The notes below the pieces were generated by a model, which saw only the letters and a program-made list of their open reading frames with translations, was not told where the DNA came from and did not search any database. From Clostridium_AD sp050717545 (GTDB taxonomy: Bacteria; Bacillota; Clostridia; Clostridiales; Clostridiaceae), in the NCBI RefSeq assembly GCF_050717545.1, contig NZ_JBOITN010000033.1, positions 1-64,000 on the forward strand: 64,000 nucleotides of DNA, given 5' to 3'. Each line of letters opens with the position of its first letter. The first letter of the stretch is position 1. Positions 1 through 9,630 of the stretch are shown here, in pieces. Position numbers and translations under genes: made by a program.

Positions 1-240
1 TTACTCAAGCTCATTACATACTTTTTAGTCTTACGACTAATATTACTTTTCTATAGTAATTGACTGGTTTAGCAAAATATTATTTTGCTAAGTTTACCTA
101 TTTCTCTGTTTAATTTTCAAAGACCAACTTGTTTTGTCATCAAGTGACGACCTTTATTATTTTAACCTTTAATTTTAATAATGTCAACATATTTTTCTAT
201 TATCTTTATATTGTTTTGATCTTAGAAAATTATTTAACCT
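1..240 (-). promoter_or_regulatory. rRNA operon promoter and leader (16S gene lies left of the window)
   Basis: Read on the minus strand, TTGACA (182-187), a 17-base spacer and TAAAAT (159-164) form a strong sigma-A promoter. Downstream comes GGTCTTTGAAAATTAAACAG (about 107-126), a phrase typical of clostridial 16S leaders, and hairpins at about 72-96 and 136-152. The transcript leaves the window at base 1 before any 16S sequence. The rRNA operon is inferred from the leader and from the usual position of an rrn operon after gyrA. A further promoter between 240 and 430 is possible but not clear. Confidence 0.72.
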
Positions 241-433
241 TTAAAATTAAACTACTGTTATAACTAATTGATAACAACAAGGAGTATTGTATCAAATTTA
301 TTTAATCTTATATTTAAAGTATTCCTATTTCTCTATAGATTATACTTGTTTACCTATTTATATCTTTATTTTTCTCTAATTTAACCGCCATGATACACTA
401 GGTTAATTATATTGTATATTACTGTAATATAAT

Positions 434-474
434 TAAAATACCCATTTGAATTTATTCAAATGGGTATTTTTATT
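434..474 (-). terminator. gyrA terminator, possibly bidirectional
   Basis: The arms AATACCCATTTGAA and TTCAAATGGGTATT form a near-perfect hairpin just past the gyrA stop codon. The T-run follows on the plus strand and an A/T-rich tract on the minus strand, so it may work in both directions. Confidence 0.8.
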
Positions 475-476
475 TT

Positions 477-3047
477 TTATTCTTCTATTTTATTCTCTGA
501 TTCATCAGATGATTCTGATTCACGCTTCTCATCAACGTAAATTTCTTTAATATTTTCATTGGAAGAAACTTCTCCTTGCACAGAACTAGTTTCACCTTCT
601 TCACAAGTTTCATCAACATCAATCACATCACTACTATTTATTTTAGCAATAGCAACTATGTTATCTCCTGCTCCATTTTTCATTAAAGTAACTCCCATAG
701 TATTCCTACTTGTAGTTGATATTCCAGCTACATTTAATCTTATAACAATACCATTACTGTTTATAAGTATCATTTCATCTCCATCTTTTACTATTCTAGC
801 ACCTACAAGTTTACCTGTTTTTTCTGATACCTTGTAAGTTATTACTCCTTTACCACCTCTTCGTTGAAGTGAATATTCTGAAACTAACGTCCTTTTTCCA
901 AAACCATTTTCACTTATAACTAAAAGTTCTTCTTCTGGAGTAACTATGTTCATAGAAACCACAATATCTTCTTCTCGTAAAGTTAATGACTTAACTCCAG
1001 TTGCAGTTCTTCCCATACCTCTTACATCTTTTTCACTAAACCTTATAGAATAACCATTCCTTGTAACAAATAGCATTTCACTATCTCCATTGGTTATTGC
1101 AGCTCCAATTAACTCGTCATCTTCTCTTAAATTTATTGCATTTAAACCATTCTTCCTTATAGAAGAATATTTATCAAGCGATGTTTTCTTTATTAACCCT
1201 TGTTTTGTTCCCATTACAAGATAATTATCCTGGGCAAACTCTTTAAGAGAAATAACAGCTTGGATTTTTTCCTCACTAGCTAAAGGTATAATATTTATTA
1301 AGTTTGTTCCCTTAGCCGTTCTTCCACCCTCAGGAATCTCGTAAGCTTTTAATTTAAATGATTTTCCTTTGTTTGTGAAGAATAGAATATTATTATGAGT
1401 AGTAGTTATAAATATATGTTCTACAAAATCATCTTCTTTTGTAGTAACACCTTGTATACCTCTACCCCCTCTTTTTTGAGAGCTATAAGTATCCGCTGGT
1501 AATCTCTTTATATAACCCGCATGAGTTAGAGTTATTACAACGTCTTCCTCTTGAATCAAATCTTCCTCATCTAAGCTATATGGATTTTTTTCTATTGATG
1601 ATCTTCTAGTATCACCATATTTATTCCTAATTTCTATAAGCTCATCTTGAATTATAGTTAATAATATTGATTCATCTGATAAGATTCCTTTTAAGTAATT
1701 AACAGTTTTCATTAGCTCATTATACTCATCTTCAATCTTGCCTCTTTCAAGTCCTGTAAGTCTTCCAAGTCTCATTTCAACAATAGCTGTGGCTTGTTTT
1801 TCTGATAATTCAAAAGCGTTACTTAAACTTTCTTTAGCTTCACTAATGCTTTTTGATGCTCTTATCAAACGAATTACTTCATCAATATTATCCAATGCAA
1901 TTTTTAAGCCCTCTAAAATATGAGCTCTTGCTAGTGCTTTATCAAGATCAAATTGAGTTCTTCTTCTTACTACATCTTTTTGATGTTCTAGGTAATAAAC
2001 TAAAACTTGTTTTAGATTTAAAGTTTGAGGTTCATTATTTACAAGTGCTATCATTATAACTCCAAAAGTATCCTGCATCCTAGTATGTTTAAATAACCTA
2101 TTCAACACAATGTTAGGATTTGCATCTCTTTTTAGTTCTATAACTATTCTCATACCTTCTCTATCTGATTCGTCTCTTAAATCTGATATACCATCTATTT
2201 TCTTATCTTTTACTAAATCAGCAATTCCTTCTATAAGTTTTGCTTTATTAACTTGATAAGGTAATTCTGTTACTATTATTGAATTTCTACCTTTGTTCTC
2301 TTCAATGTCTGTTTTAGCCCTTACGAGTATTCTTCCTCTTCCTGTTTCATAAGCACTTTTTATTCCCGCTCTTCCTAGAATAATTCCACCTGTAGGAAAA
2401 TCTGGTCCTTTTATTTTTGTCATTAAATCACTTATAGTAACTTCTGCATCTTCAATAACCATAAGCACACCATCTATAACTTCTATTAAATTATGTGGAG
2501 GTATATTTGTTGCCATTCCTACAGCAATTCCTGTTGACCCATTAACCAAAAGATTAGGAAATCTTGAAGGAAGCACTGATGGCTCTTTTTCTTCTCCATC
2601 AAAGTTAGGAATAAAATCTACTGTCTCTTTATTAATATCACGAAGCATCTGAGTTGTGATTTTACTCATTTTAGCTTCTGTATATCTCATCGCTGCTGCT
2701 GAATCTCCATCTACAGAGCCGAAATTACCATGCCCTTCAACCAAAGTACACCTTTGAGAGAAGTCTTGAGCCATTCTAACAAGTGCTCCATAGACTGCTG
2801 TATCACCATGTGGATGGTACTTACCCAAAACATCTCCAACAATCCTAGCGCACTTTCTAAATCCTTTTTCTGGTGTTAATCCTAGTTCATGCATAGAAAA
2901 TAATATTCTTCTATGAACAGGTTTAAGTCCATCACGTACATCTGGAAGAGCACGGCTTACAATAACACTCATAGCGTACTCTATATAAGATTTTTTCATT
3001 TCTTTTCTTATATCAACAGGTAAAATTTTTCCAAGATTATTAATCAT
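477..3047 (-). CDS. gyrA: DNA gyrase subunit A
   Basis: Breakage-reunion subunit of type II topoisomerase; with GyrB it introduces negative supercoils. The 856-residue protein has the winged-helix and tower domains with catalytic Tyr122 (AAMRYTEAKM). A six-blade C-terminal wrapping domain carries the GyrA box QRRGGKG, which separates gyrase from topoisomerase IV. An acidic tail of about 45 residues ends the protein. Numbering matches E. coli here: position 83 is Thr and position 87 is Gly, where many gyrases have Ser/Thr and Asp/Glu (see findings). The start follows AGAGGTG. It lies 131 bases downstream of gyrB and is probably cotranscribed. Confidence 0.98.
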   Translation of the reverse strand: MINNLGKILPVDIRKEMKKSYIEYAMSVIVSRALPDVRDGLKPVHRRILFSMHELGLTPEKGFRKCARIVGDVLGKYHPHGDTAVYGALVRMAQDFSQRCTLVEGHGNFGSVDGDSAAAMRYTEAKMSKITTQMLRDINKETVDFIPNFDGEEKEPSVLPSRFPNLLVNGSTGIAVGMATNIPPHNLIEVIDGVLMVIEDAEVTISDLMTKIKGPDFPTGGIILGRAGIKSAYETGRGRILVRAKTDIEENKGRNSIIVTELPYQVNKAKLIEGIADLVKDKKIDGISDLRDESDREGMRIVIELKRDANPNIVLNRLFKHTRMQDTFGVIMIALVNNEPQTLNLKQVLVYYLEHQKDVVRRRTQFDLDKALARAHILEGLKIALDNIDEVIRLIRASKSISEAKESLSNAFELSEKQATAIVEMRLGRLTGLERGKIEDEYNELMKTVNYLKGILSDESILLTIIQDELIEIRNKYGDTRRSSIEKNPYSLDEEDLIQEEDVVITLTHAGYIKRLPADTYSSQKRGGRGIQGVTTKEDDFVEHIFITTTHNNILFFTNKGKSFKLKAYEIPEGGRTAKGTNLINIIPLASEEKIQAVISLKEFAQDNYLVMGTKQGLIKKTSLDKYSSIRKNGLNAINLREDDELIGAAITNGDSEMLFVTRNGYSIRFSEKDVRGMGRTATGVKSLTLREEDIVVSMNIVTPEEELLVISENGFGKRTLVSEYSLQRRGGKGVITYKVSEKTGKLVGARIVKDGDEMILINSNGIVIRLNVAGISTTSRNTMGVTLMKNGAGDNIVAIAKINSSDVIDVDETCEEGETSSVQGEVSSNENIKEIYVDEKRESESSDESENKIEE

Positions 3048-3130
3048 GTTACACCTCTTTAAACAAAATATTTTAATGTCAACCCAAAAACAATTAAGGT
3101 ACTATCCATGGATGACTGTAATTATTTTAA

Positions 3131-3160
3131 TAGAATTATATAAATAAATATATAATTCTA
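3131..3160 (-). other. AT-rich hairpin in the gyrB-gyrA gap
   Basis: TAGAATTATATA and TATATAATTCTA form a 12-bp stem with a 6-base loop between gyrB and gyrA. No clear T-run follows, so it may be an RNA processing or stability element, or a weak attenuator. Confidence 0.4.
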
Positions 3161-3178
3161 CCTTGGTAGATAATTAAG

Positions 3179-5083
3179 CTATATATCTATGTTAACTACA
3201 CTTTTGGCATTTTCTTTTATAAATTCGCGACGAGGTTCTACTTTATCACCCATAAGAATAGTAAATATTTCATCAGCAGCCATTGCATCTTCAACATTAA
3301 CTTGAAGTAGAATTCTTTCTTCTGGATTCATTGTTGTATCCCAGAGTTGATGTGCATCCATTTCTCCAAGACCTTTATATCTTTGTATGTCAGTATTACT
3401 ATCTTTTCCACCAAATTCAGTAAGTATATTTTGTAACTCATTATCGGTATATACATAATGCTCTTTTTTACCTTTAGACACCTTATATAGTGGGGGTTGG
3501 GCTACATATACATGCCCACCTTCTACTAATTCCTTCATGTATCTATAAAAGAATGTAAGTAGTAAAGTCCTAATATGTGCACCATCTACATCAGCATCCG
3601 TCATAATAATAACACGATCATATCTTATTTTTTTAACATCAAAATCTTTTCCTATACCAGCACCAAAAGCGGTTATCATAGCCCTTATTTCAAGGGAAGC
3701 AAGCATTTTATCAATTCTTTGCTTTTCAACGTTCATGATTTTTCCTTTTAGCGGAAGTATAGCTTGGAATTTTCTATCGCGACCTTGCTTTGCAGAGCCA
3801 CCAGCTGAATCACCTTCGACTAAATATATTTCACATTCCATAGGATCTTTTGATGCACAATCTGATAATTTCCCTGGAAGTGTAGTCGATTCAAGTATTG
3901 ACTTTCTTCTTGTTAGTTCTCTTGCTTTTTTAGCAGCTTCTCTAGCCCTTGCTGCATTTAATCCTTTATCTATAATGTTTTTTCCAAGTTGTGGATCTTC
4001 CTCTAAAACATTACTAATAGCCTCACCAACTATGCTATCAACTATGCCTCGTACTTCACTATTACCAAGCTTTGTTTTTGTTTGACCTTCAAATTGCGGA
4101 TCAGTAAGCTTTATAGATATTACTGCTGTAAGACCTTCACGTACATCCTCACCTGAAAGGTTTTTATCATTATCTTTTAAGAAACCGAATTTTTTAGCAT
4201 AATCATTTACTACTCTTGTTAAAGCAGTTTTAAAACCAACTAAATGTGTTCCACCTTCTACCGTATCTATATTATTAGCAAAGGAAAATATATTTTCTGT
4301 ATATGTGTCGTTGTATTGAAGAGCTATCTCAACAACATACTCATCCCTGCTTCCTTCCATATAAATAGTCTCATGGATTGTTCCTTTATTTCTATTTAAA
4401 TAATCTACAAAGGATTTTATTCCACCCTCATACATAAATTCTTGATGTTTATCTACGCGTTCATCTGTAAGTGTTATATTTAATCCTTTATTTAAAAATG
4501 CTAGTTCTCTTAATCTTTGACATAAAATTTCATAATCAAAATTAATCTCTTCAAAAATCTCTGGATCAGGAGTGAAAAATACTTTTGTTCCATGATCCTG
4601 TGTTTTACCTATATTTATAAGTGTGCTAGTAGTTTTTCCTTTTGAGAATGTTTGTTTCCATATATTTCCATCAATCTTAACTTCTACTTCACAAACTACT
4701 GACAGTGCATTAACTACAGATGATCCAACACCATGAAGACCTCCTGATACCTTATATGCTCCACCACCAAATTTTCCACCTGCATGAAGTACAGTCATTA
4801 TAACTTCTACAGTAGGTATTTTCATTTTATGGTGTATTCCTACTGGCATACCACGACCGTCATCTATAACAGTTATAGAATTGTCTGCATGTATCATCAC
4901 ATTTATGTTTTTACAAAAACCTGCTAATGCCTCATCTATACTATTATCCACGATTTCATAAACCAAATGATGAAGTCCACGTATACTAGTGCTACCTATA
5001 TACATACCTGGTCTTTTTCTTACTGCTTCTAATCCTTCAAGTACTTGTATTTGACTCTCGTCATAAATATTATTTTTTTCCAT
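3179..5083 (-). CDS. gyrB: DNA gyrase subunit B
   Basis: ATPase subunit of DNA gyrase. The 634-residue protein has the GHKL ATPase N-terminus (EIVDNSIDEALAG, IDDGRGMPVG, GLHGVGSSVVNAL). It then has the transducer domain, a Toprim domain with EGDSAGGSA and the metal-binding DADVDG, and the short C-terminal tail usual in Gram-positive bacteria. A good GGAGG precedes the ATG. remB lies 20 bases upstream and gyrA downstream, so this is one replication operon running away from oriC. Confidence 0.98.
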   Translation of the reverse strand: MEKNNIYDESQIQVLEGLEAVRKRPGMYIGSTSIRGLHHLVYEIVDNSIDEALAGFCKNINVMIHADNSITVIDDGRGMPVGIHHKMKIPTVEVIMTVLHAGGKFGGGAYKVSGGLHGVGSSVVNALSVVCEVEVKIDGNIWKQTFSKGKTTSTLINIGKTQDHGTKVFFTPDPEIFEEINFDYEILCQRLRELAFLNKGLNITLTDERVDKHQEFMYEGGIKSFVDYLNRNKGTIHETIYMEGSRDEYVVEIALQYNDTYTENIFSFANNIDTVEGGTHLVGFKTALTRVVNDYAKKFGFLKDNDKNLSGEDVREGLTAVISIKLTDPQFEGQTKTKLGNSEVRGIVDSIVGEAISNVLEEDPQLGKNIIDKGLNAARAREAAKKARELTRRKSILESTTLPGKLSDCASKDPMECEIYLVEGDSAGGSAKQGRDRKFQAILPLKGKIMNVEKQRIDKMLASLEIRAMITAFGAGIGKDFDVKKIRYDRVIIMTDADVDGAHIRTLLLTFFYRYMKELVEGGHVYVAQPPLYKVSKGKKEHYVYTDNELQNILTEFGGKDSNTDIQRYKGLGEMDAHQLWDTTMNPEERILLQVNVEDAMAADEIFTILMGDKVEPRREFIKENAKSVVNIDI

Positions 5084-5103
5084 GTATATCCTCCTAATTC
5101 ACT

Positions 5104-5367
5104 TTAAAGCGTATAATATACAGTTTCAGTTCTCTTGCATAAAGTTTGCGATGATATTGGTGAAAGATATACTTTGCTTTTTTTATCTACTTCAGCAATT
5201 ACGAAAGATTTAACAATATTCTTTGTTATTCTTTCTACAAAACCATCTTCTTCAGCCATTCTTAAAAATTGATTAGTGTCAGAGCTGTACATAGTAGTTT
5301 CCATATCAAAAATGCCTATAATGTCTTTTATAGGAACTACTACATTTTCTCCCAAATGTAAAAACAT
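5104..5367 (-). CDS. remB: RemB/YaaB-like DUF370 protein
   Basis: An 87-residue DUF370 protein, the family of the Bacillus extracellular-matrix regulators RemA and RemB. The conserved start MFLHLGENVVVPIKDIIGIFD is visible. The gene sits between recF and gyrB, exactly as yaaB (remB) does in B. subtilis. RemA is a DNA-binding activator; the role of RemB is less settled, so a regulatory function here is inferred. A GGAGG site precedes the ATG. Confidence 0.85.
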   Translation of the reverse strand: MFLHLGENVVVPIKDIIGIFDMETTMYSSDTNQFLRMAEEDGFVERITKNIVKSFVIAEVDKKSKVYLSPISSQTLCKRTETVYYTL

Positions 5368-5407
5368 ATTATATCCTCCTTAATAATCCTTTTTACTTTA
5401 CTAAAAA

Positions 5408-6499
5408 TCATGTTATTTCTTTTAATTCACCTAACATAACCTCAAATATCTTACTTTCAGAATTTAAATATTTTCTTATACCATTGACTCCGGTACATGT
5501 AATCAATGTCTGAACTTCTTTTATAGAATTTAATATATATTCTTGCCTTTTTGTATCAAGTTCAGACAAAACATCATCAAGTAATAATACTGGGTATTCT
5601 CCAGTTACTTCTTTTATTATTTCTAGTGCTCCAAATTTAATGGTTAAAATGCAAGTTCTCTGCTGCCCTTGAGATCCAAATATTCTAGCATCGACTCCAT
5701 TAATTTCTATTGAAAAATCATCTCTGTGTGGTCCTGTTGATGTAGTTTTAGTCTCTATATCTCTTTTCCTATTCTTGCATAAAAGCAAATAAAAGCTCTC
5801 CTCGATATTATCTAAATCCTTAATAGGTGTTAGATATTTAATTTCGATTACTTCACTATTTGATGTTATTTTGCTATGTATTATTTTTCCTAATTTGTTT
5901 AATTTTTCTATGTAATTAACTCTGTCTTTTATTATAATAGCACCAAAATGACTAAGTTGTTTATCATATACATCTATAATATCAATATCTGTATTCCATT
6001 TCTTAACAGCTAAATTTCTTTCATTTAAAATTTTTTTATATTGAGTTAAACTATAATAATAGCGTTTATTTAGCTTACACAGCTCTATATCTAAAAATCT
6101 TCGTCTATATGATGGAGATTCTTTAACAATATTTAAATCTTCAGGGGAAAACATAATCACATTGAAACTTCCTATTAGTTCGGACAATTTTTGAACTTTT
6201 ATAGAGTTTATATTAACTCCTTTTTTGCCTTCTTTAAAAATTTTTATTTCTATTTTTTTATCGAGTCTAGTTTTACAAACATAAATTTTTATGTTTGCAT
6301 CTGTTGCATTCCAATTAATTAATTCTTTATCCTTATTTGTTCTGTGGGATTTAGCTAAACTGCAATAATAAATTGCTTCTAAAATATTTGTTTTACCTTG
6401 AGCATTATCTCCTACAAATATGTTAGTACCTTTATTTAATTCTATAACTAATTCACCATAATTTCTAAAATTTTTAAGCTTCAAATATTTTACAAACAT
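5408..6499 (-). CDS. recF: DNA replication and repair protein RecF
   Basis: SMC-like ATPase that helps load RecA at gaps through RecFOR. The 363-residue protein starts MFVKYLKLKNFRNY and has Walker A GDNAQGKTN, the signature region near SPEDLNIVK, and Walker B LLLDDVLSELD. An in-frame upstream extension to 6580 exists. I chose 6499 because AGGTGATT sits just before this ATG and because the family begins here. It is preceded by a hairpin after yaaA and followed by remB. Confidence 0.96.
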   Translation of the reverse strand: MFVKYLKLKNFRNYGELVIELNKGTNIFVGDNAQGKTNILEAIYYCSLAKSHRTNKDKELINWNATDANIKIYVCKTRLDKKIEIKIFKEGKKGVNINSIKVQKLSELIGSFNVIMFSPEDLNIVKESPSYRRRFLDIELCKLNKRYYYSLTQYKKILNERNLAVKKWNTDIDIIDVYDKQLSHFGAIIIKDRVNYIEKLNKLGKIIHSKITSNSEVIEIKYLTPIKDLDNIEESFYLLLCKNRKRDIETKTTSTGPHRDDFSIEINGVDARIFGSQGQQRTCILTIKFGALEIIKEVTGEYPVLLLDDVLSELDTKRQEYILNSIKEVQTLITCTGVNGIRKYLNSESKIFEVMLGELKEIT

Positions 6500-6587
6500 C
6501 CAATCACCTATTATGATTATAACATATATATATAATTTTATTATTTTATATGCGTAAATAAATTGTTTTGTTATAGACATAAATTTA

Positions 6588-6622
6588 GCACCGGAGAATA
6601 TCTTAAATTTTCCGGTGCATTT
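6588..6622 (-). terminator. Possible terminator between yaaA and recF
   Basis: GCACCGGA and TCCGGTGC form an 8-bp GC-rich stem with an AT-rich loop. On the minus strand it is followed by TAAATTT rather than a pure T-run, so termination may be partial. Confidence 0.5.
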
Positions 6623-6647
6623 ATATTTTAAATTGCTTTAAATCATT

Positions 6648-6854
6648 TTAAATTACTTTGTATTTTTCATTATTAAATTCAACTATATCACCAACAACTA
6701 ATTTTTTACCTCTTTGAGTTTCTATTTTTCCGTTAACTTTAACTTCTTCGTTTTTTATATAAATTTTCGCCTCTGAACCCAGCGATGCAATTCCAGCCCA
6801 TTTTAGAAAATTATCCAATTTAATTATTCCTGTCTCAATTTGTATTTCATTCAT
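6648..6854 (-). CDS. yaaA: S4-domain RNA-binding protein YaaA
   Basis: A 68-residue S4 RNA-binding domain protein (pattern IKLDNFLKWAGIASLGSEAK ... VNGKIETQRGKKL). It is encoded between dnaN and recF as in B. subtilis, where yaaA (rlbA) is linked to ribosome assembly. Binding to RNA follows from the family; the exact target here is unknown. Confidence 0.9.
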   Translation of the reverse strand: MNEIQIETGIIKLDNFLKWAGIASLGSEAKIYIKNEEVKVNGKIETQRGKKLVVGDIVEFNNEKYKVI

Positions 6855-6896
6855 TTTAAAACCGCCTTTATTTTATATTTTTTTTATAAACTTTAA

Positions 6897-8006
6897 TTAA
6901 TTATTTGTTGCTCTTATTCTTACTGGTAATACCATATATGTACAGTTATTTTTTTCTTTGTTTCTTACAACGCAAGGATTAACACCACTAGAAAATTCCA
7001 TAATGATTTCTTCCTCTTCCATTATTTTTAAAAGCTCTATTAGGTATTTTGAGTTAAATGCAATTTGAAGAGGCTCTCCTTGCAAAATTATATTTATTTC
7101 TTCTCTAGCCTTTCCCAATTGAGAATTGGAGGTGATAATCATGATATCTTCTTCTATATTAAATTTAACTAAATTTGTATTTCCCTCTTTTGCCATAAGT
7201 GAAGCTCTTTCGATACAGCTTAATAATTCGTGTCTTTTAGCTGTTATTTTCAAATTATACTCTTCTGGTATTATTGAACTATATTTAATAAACTCACCTT
7301 CAAGTAATCTTGATATAACTTTAGTCTTGCCAATATTAAATAAAATATGATTTGGTGTAAAAGTTATATTAACGTTCTCGTCTGTTTCTTCTAGTATTTT
7401 TGATACTTCACTCAATGTTTTACCTGGAATTACAGCAGTTATACTAGAATCATTATCTACGATTTCGCTTCTAAAGGCAACTCTATATCCGTCTAATGCT
7501 ACAAGATTAAGTTTTTTATCCTTTATTTCAAATAAAACTCCTTGCAGAATTGGTCTAGTTTCATCTTGAGCAACTGCAAAGATAGTACCTCTCATCATAT
7601 TTTTCAGTACCCTTTGAGAAACTGAAAAAATCATATTTTCTATTATATCAGGTAAATTAGGATAATCATCACCATCCATATGTACTATAGTTGCATATGA
7701 TTTTTGACAAACTATTTTAATAGAGTTGTTTTCTGCTGAACTTATTTCGATTGAACTATTAGGTAACTTTCTTATAATTTCACCAAAAAGTTTAGAGTCT
7801 AGGACTACAGTTCCATCTTCAATAATATTAGCTGTAATCTTGGCTTCAATACTTAAATCAATATCTGATCCTATAAGTGTTACTTCTTTATTTTTTGCAA
7901 TTATAAGTATTCCTTGAAGTACAGGCATAGTTGATTTTCCAGTAATAGCTTTTTGAACGTTTGAAATTGCTTCTTGTAATATACTTTTTTCACATATAAA
8001 TTTCAT
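6897..8006 (-). CDS. dnaN: DNA polymerase III beta subunit (sliding clamp)
   Basis: Ring-shaped processivity factor that tethers polymerase III to DNA. The 369-residue protein has the three DnaN folds and the start MKFICEKSILQEAISNVQKA; the end MVLPVRIRATNN matches the conserved C-terminus. AAGGAGG precedes the ATG, and a perfect DnaA box (8022-8030) overlaps this ribosome-binding region, so DnaA may influence the gene. Confidence 0.98.
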   Translation of the reverse strand: MKFICEKSILQEAISNVQKAITGKSTMPVLQGILIIAKNKEVTLIGSDIDLSIEAKITANIIEDGTVVLDSKLFGEIIRKLPNSSIEISSAENNSIKIVCQKSYATIVHMDGDDYPNLPDIIENMIFSVSQRVLKNMMRGTIFAVAQDETRPILQGVLFEIKDKKLNLVALDGYRVAFRSEIVDNDSSITAVIPGKTLSEVSKILEETDENVNITFTPNHILFNIGKTKVISRLLEGEFIKYSSIIPEEYNLKITAKRHELLSCIERASLMAKEGNTNLVKFNIEEDIMIITSNSQLGKAREEINIILQGEPLQIAFNSKYLIELLKIMEEEEIIMEFSSGVNPCVVRNKEKNNCTYMVLPVRIRATNN

Positions 8007-8277
8007 GTAAAATAGGCCTCCTTATCCACATTGGAAAATTGATAAAAGATAGGTAAGATAATAATAATTTATAGTAGTAATAGTAGTAGGGGCTGTTGAT
8101 ATGTTAGAAACCTATCTCAGCCTTTACGCCGTAACAATACTTGGTGAAACTATTTGTGGATAAGTATGCAAAAAAATATCACAGTTATCCACAATATCAA
8201 CAGCTAGTTTTTATGTATTATTTTATACACAGGTTTATATATAAATAGTATTAACACCTGTTAGTAATTCAATTATT
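8007..8277. other. oriC: oriC part 1: unwinding region between dnaA and dnaN
   Basis: This 271-base gap holds perfect DnaA boxes TTATCCACA at 8022-8030, 8155-8163 (reverse) and 8185-8193, and a near-match TTATACACA at 8223-8231. An AT-rich stretch at 8031-8071 is followed by TAG TAG TAA TAG TAG TAG (8072-8089), then GGGGC and a degenerate box TGTTGATAT (8094-8102). This order (duplex-unwinding element, DnaA-trios, GC cluster, DnaA box) matches the basal unwinding system described for B. subtilis oriC. The origin call rests on these elements and on dnaA next to it. Confidence 0.9.
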
Positions 8278-9630
8278 CTACTTCTGACTTATCTTTTTAG
8301 TTAGTTCAGCTATGTTGTCTTGAAGATTTTCATCTACTTTAAGACCGTTAGATATTTTTTCACATGCATGGATTACAGTAGTATGATCACGGCCTCCAAA
8401 TTCTTCGCCTATTTTAGGTAGTGACATATCTGTAAGCTTTCTACATAAATACATTGCGATTTGTCTAGGAAATGTTATATTCCTAGTTCGCCTTGAAGAT
8501 TTAAAATCTTCAATTTTTAAATTAAAGTAACTTGAAACTATGTCTTGAATTAGTTCAATAGTTACTTGCTTTGAATTTCTACTGGAAATAATATCTTTTA
8601 GTGCTTCTGATGCTAAATCTATTCCAATTTCTTTATTAGTTAGTGAAGAAAATGCTACTATTCTAATAAGAGCACCTTCTAGTTCTCGTATATTTGATTT
8701 TATTTTTGTTGCAATATACACTAGTACCTCATTGGGAATACTTAGATTGTCTATGTCAGCTTTCTTTTTTAGGATAGCAATTCTAGTTTCAAAATCTGGT
8801 GGTTGTATATCGGCTATAAGTCCCCATTCAAATCTTGACCTTAACCTATCTTCTAGAGTTGGTATCTCTTTTGGAGGTCTATCACTAGATAATATGATTT
8901 GCTTATTTGCTTCGTGAAGATCATTGAATGTGTGAAAGAATTCTTCTTGGGTACGTTCTTTGCCAGCAATAAATTGTATATCATCAATTAGAAGTACATC
9001 TACATTTCTATATTTATTTCTAAATTCTACGTTTTTATCATCCTTAATAGAATTAATAAGTTCATTCGTAAATTTTTCGGAAGAAACATAAACAACTTTA
9101 GATTTTGGGTTATTTGCTAATATGTAATGTCCAATAGCATGCATTAAATGTGTTTTTCCAAGACCAACCCCTCCATAAATAAATAATGGATTATAAGCTT
9201 TAGCAGGAGATTCAGCTACAGCAAGAGACGCAGCGTGAGCAAATCTATTACTATTACCTATGACATAAGAATCAAAGGTATACTTGGGGTTAAGTGTTGC
9301 AGACATCTCATCATTAACTGTTAAGTTATGTCTTTGTGATTCTCGTTTTACTTTAGGCGACTCAATTTCAGCTACTTCTTCAGATAATATAAAGAATTCT
9401 ATTTTATATGTTTTAGAAGTAAGTAATTTAACAGCGTTCATTATTAAATCCTTATATCTATTTTCGAGAATGTCTTTAGTAAAATTATTAGGAACACCTA
9501 ACTTAAAAGTATTATTATCTAAGGTCATAGGTTCTATACTTTTAATCCAAGTATTAAAACTTACTTCTGTAAGTTCACCTTTTATTATATTCAAGGTTTT
9601 TTCCCAGATATCTTTAATTTGGGTGCTCAT
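8278..9630 (-). CDS. dnaA: Chromosomal replication initiator DnaA
   Basis: AAA+ initiator that binds DnaA boxes and opens oriC. The 450-residue protein has an N-terminal partner domain and a short variable linker. The AAA+ core has Walker A GGVGLGKTH and Walker B VLLIDDIQF, and the C-terminal helix-turn-helix has the DnaA signature DHTTVIHACEKI. DnaA boxes on both sides suggest autoregulation. The neighbouring dnaN is on the same strand. Confidence 0.98.
   Translation of the reverse strand: MSTQIKDIWEKTLNIIKGELTEVSFNTWIKSIEPMTLDNNTFKLGVPNNFTKDILENRYKDLIMNAVKLLTSKTYKIEFFILSEEVAEIESPKVKRESQRHNLTVNDEMSATLNPKYTFDSYVIGNSNRFAHAASLAVAESPAKAYNPLFIYGGVGLGKTHLMHAIGHYILANNPKSKVVYVSSEKFTNELINSIKDDKNVEFRNKYRNVDVLLIDDIQFIAGKERTQEEFFHTFNDLHEANKQIILSSDRPPKEIPTLEDRLRSRFEWGLIADIQPPDFETRIAILKKKADIDNLSIPNEVLVYIATKIKSNIRELEGALIRIVAFSSLTNKEIGIDLASEALKDIISSRNSKQVTIELIQDIVSSYFNLKIEDFKSSRRTRNITFPRQIAMYLCRKLTDMSLPKIGEEFGGRDHTTVIHACEKISNGLKVDENLQDNIAELTKKISQK

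Noticed and set aside
1..476. A protein-coding gene left of gyrA
   Set aside because: No frame with a start site was found; the sequence matches rRNA leader features instead.
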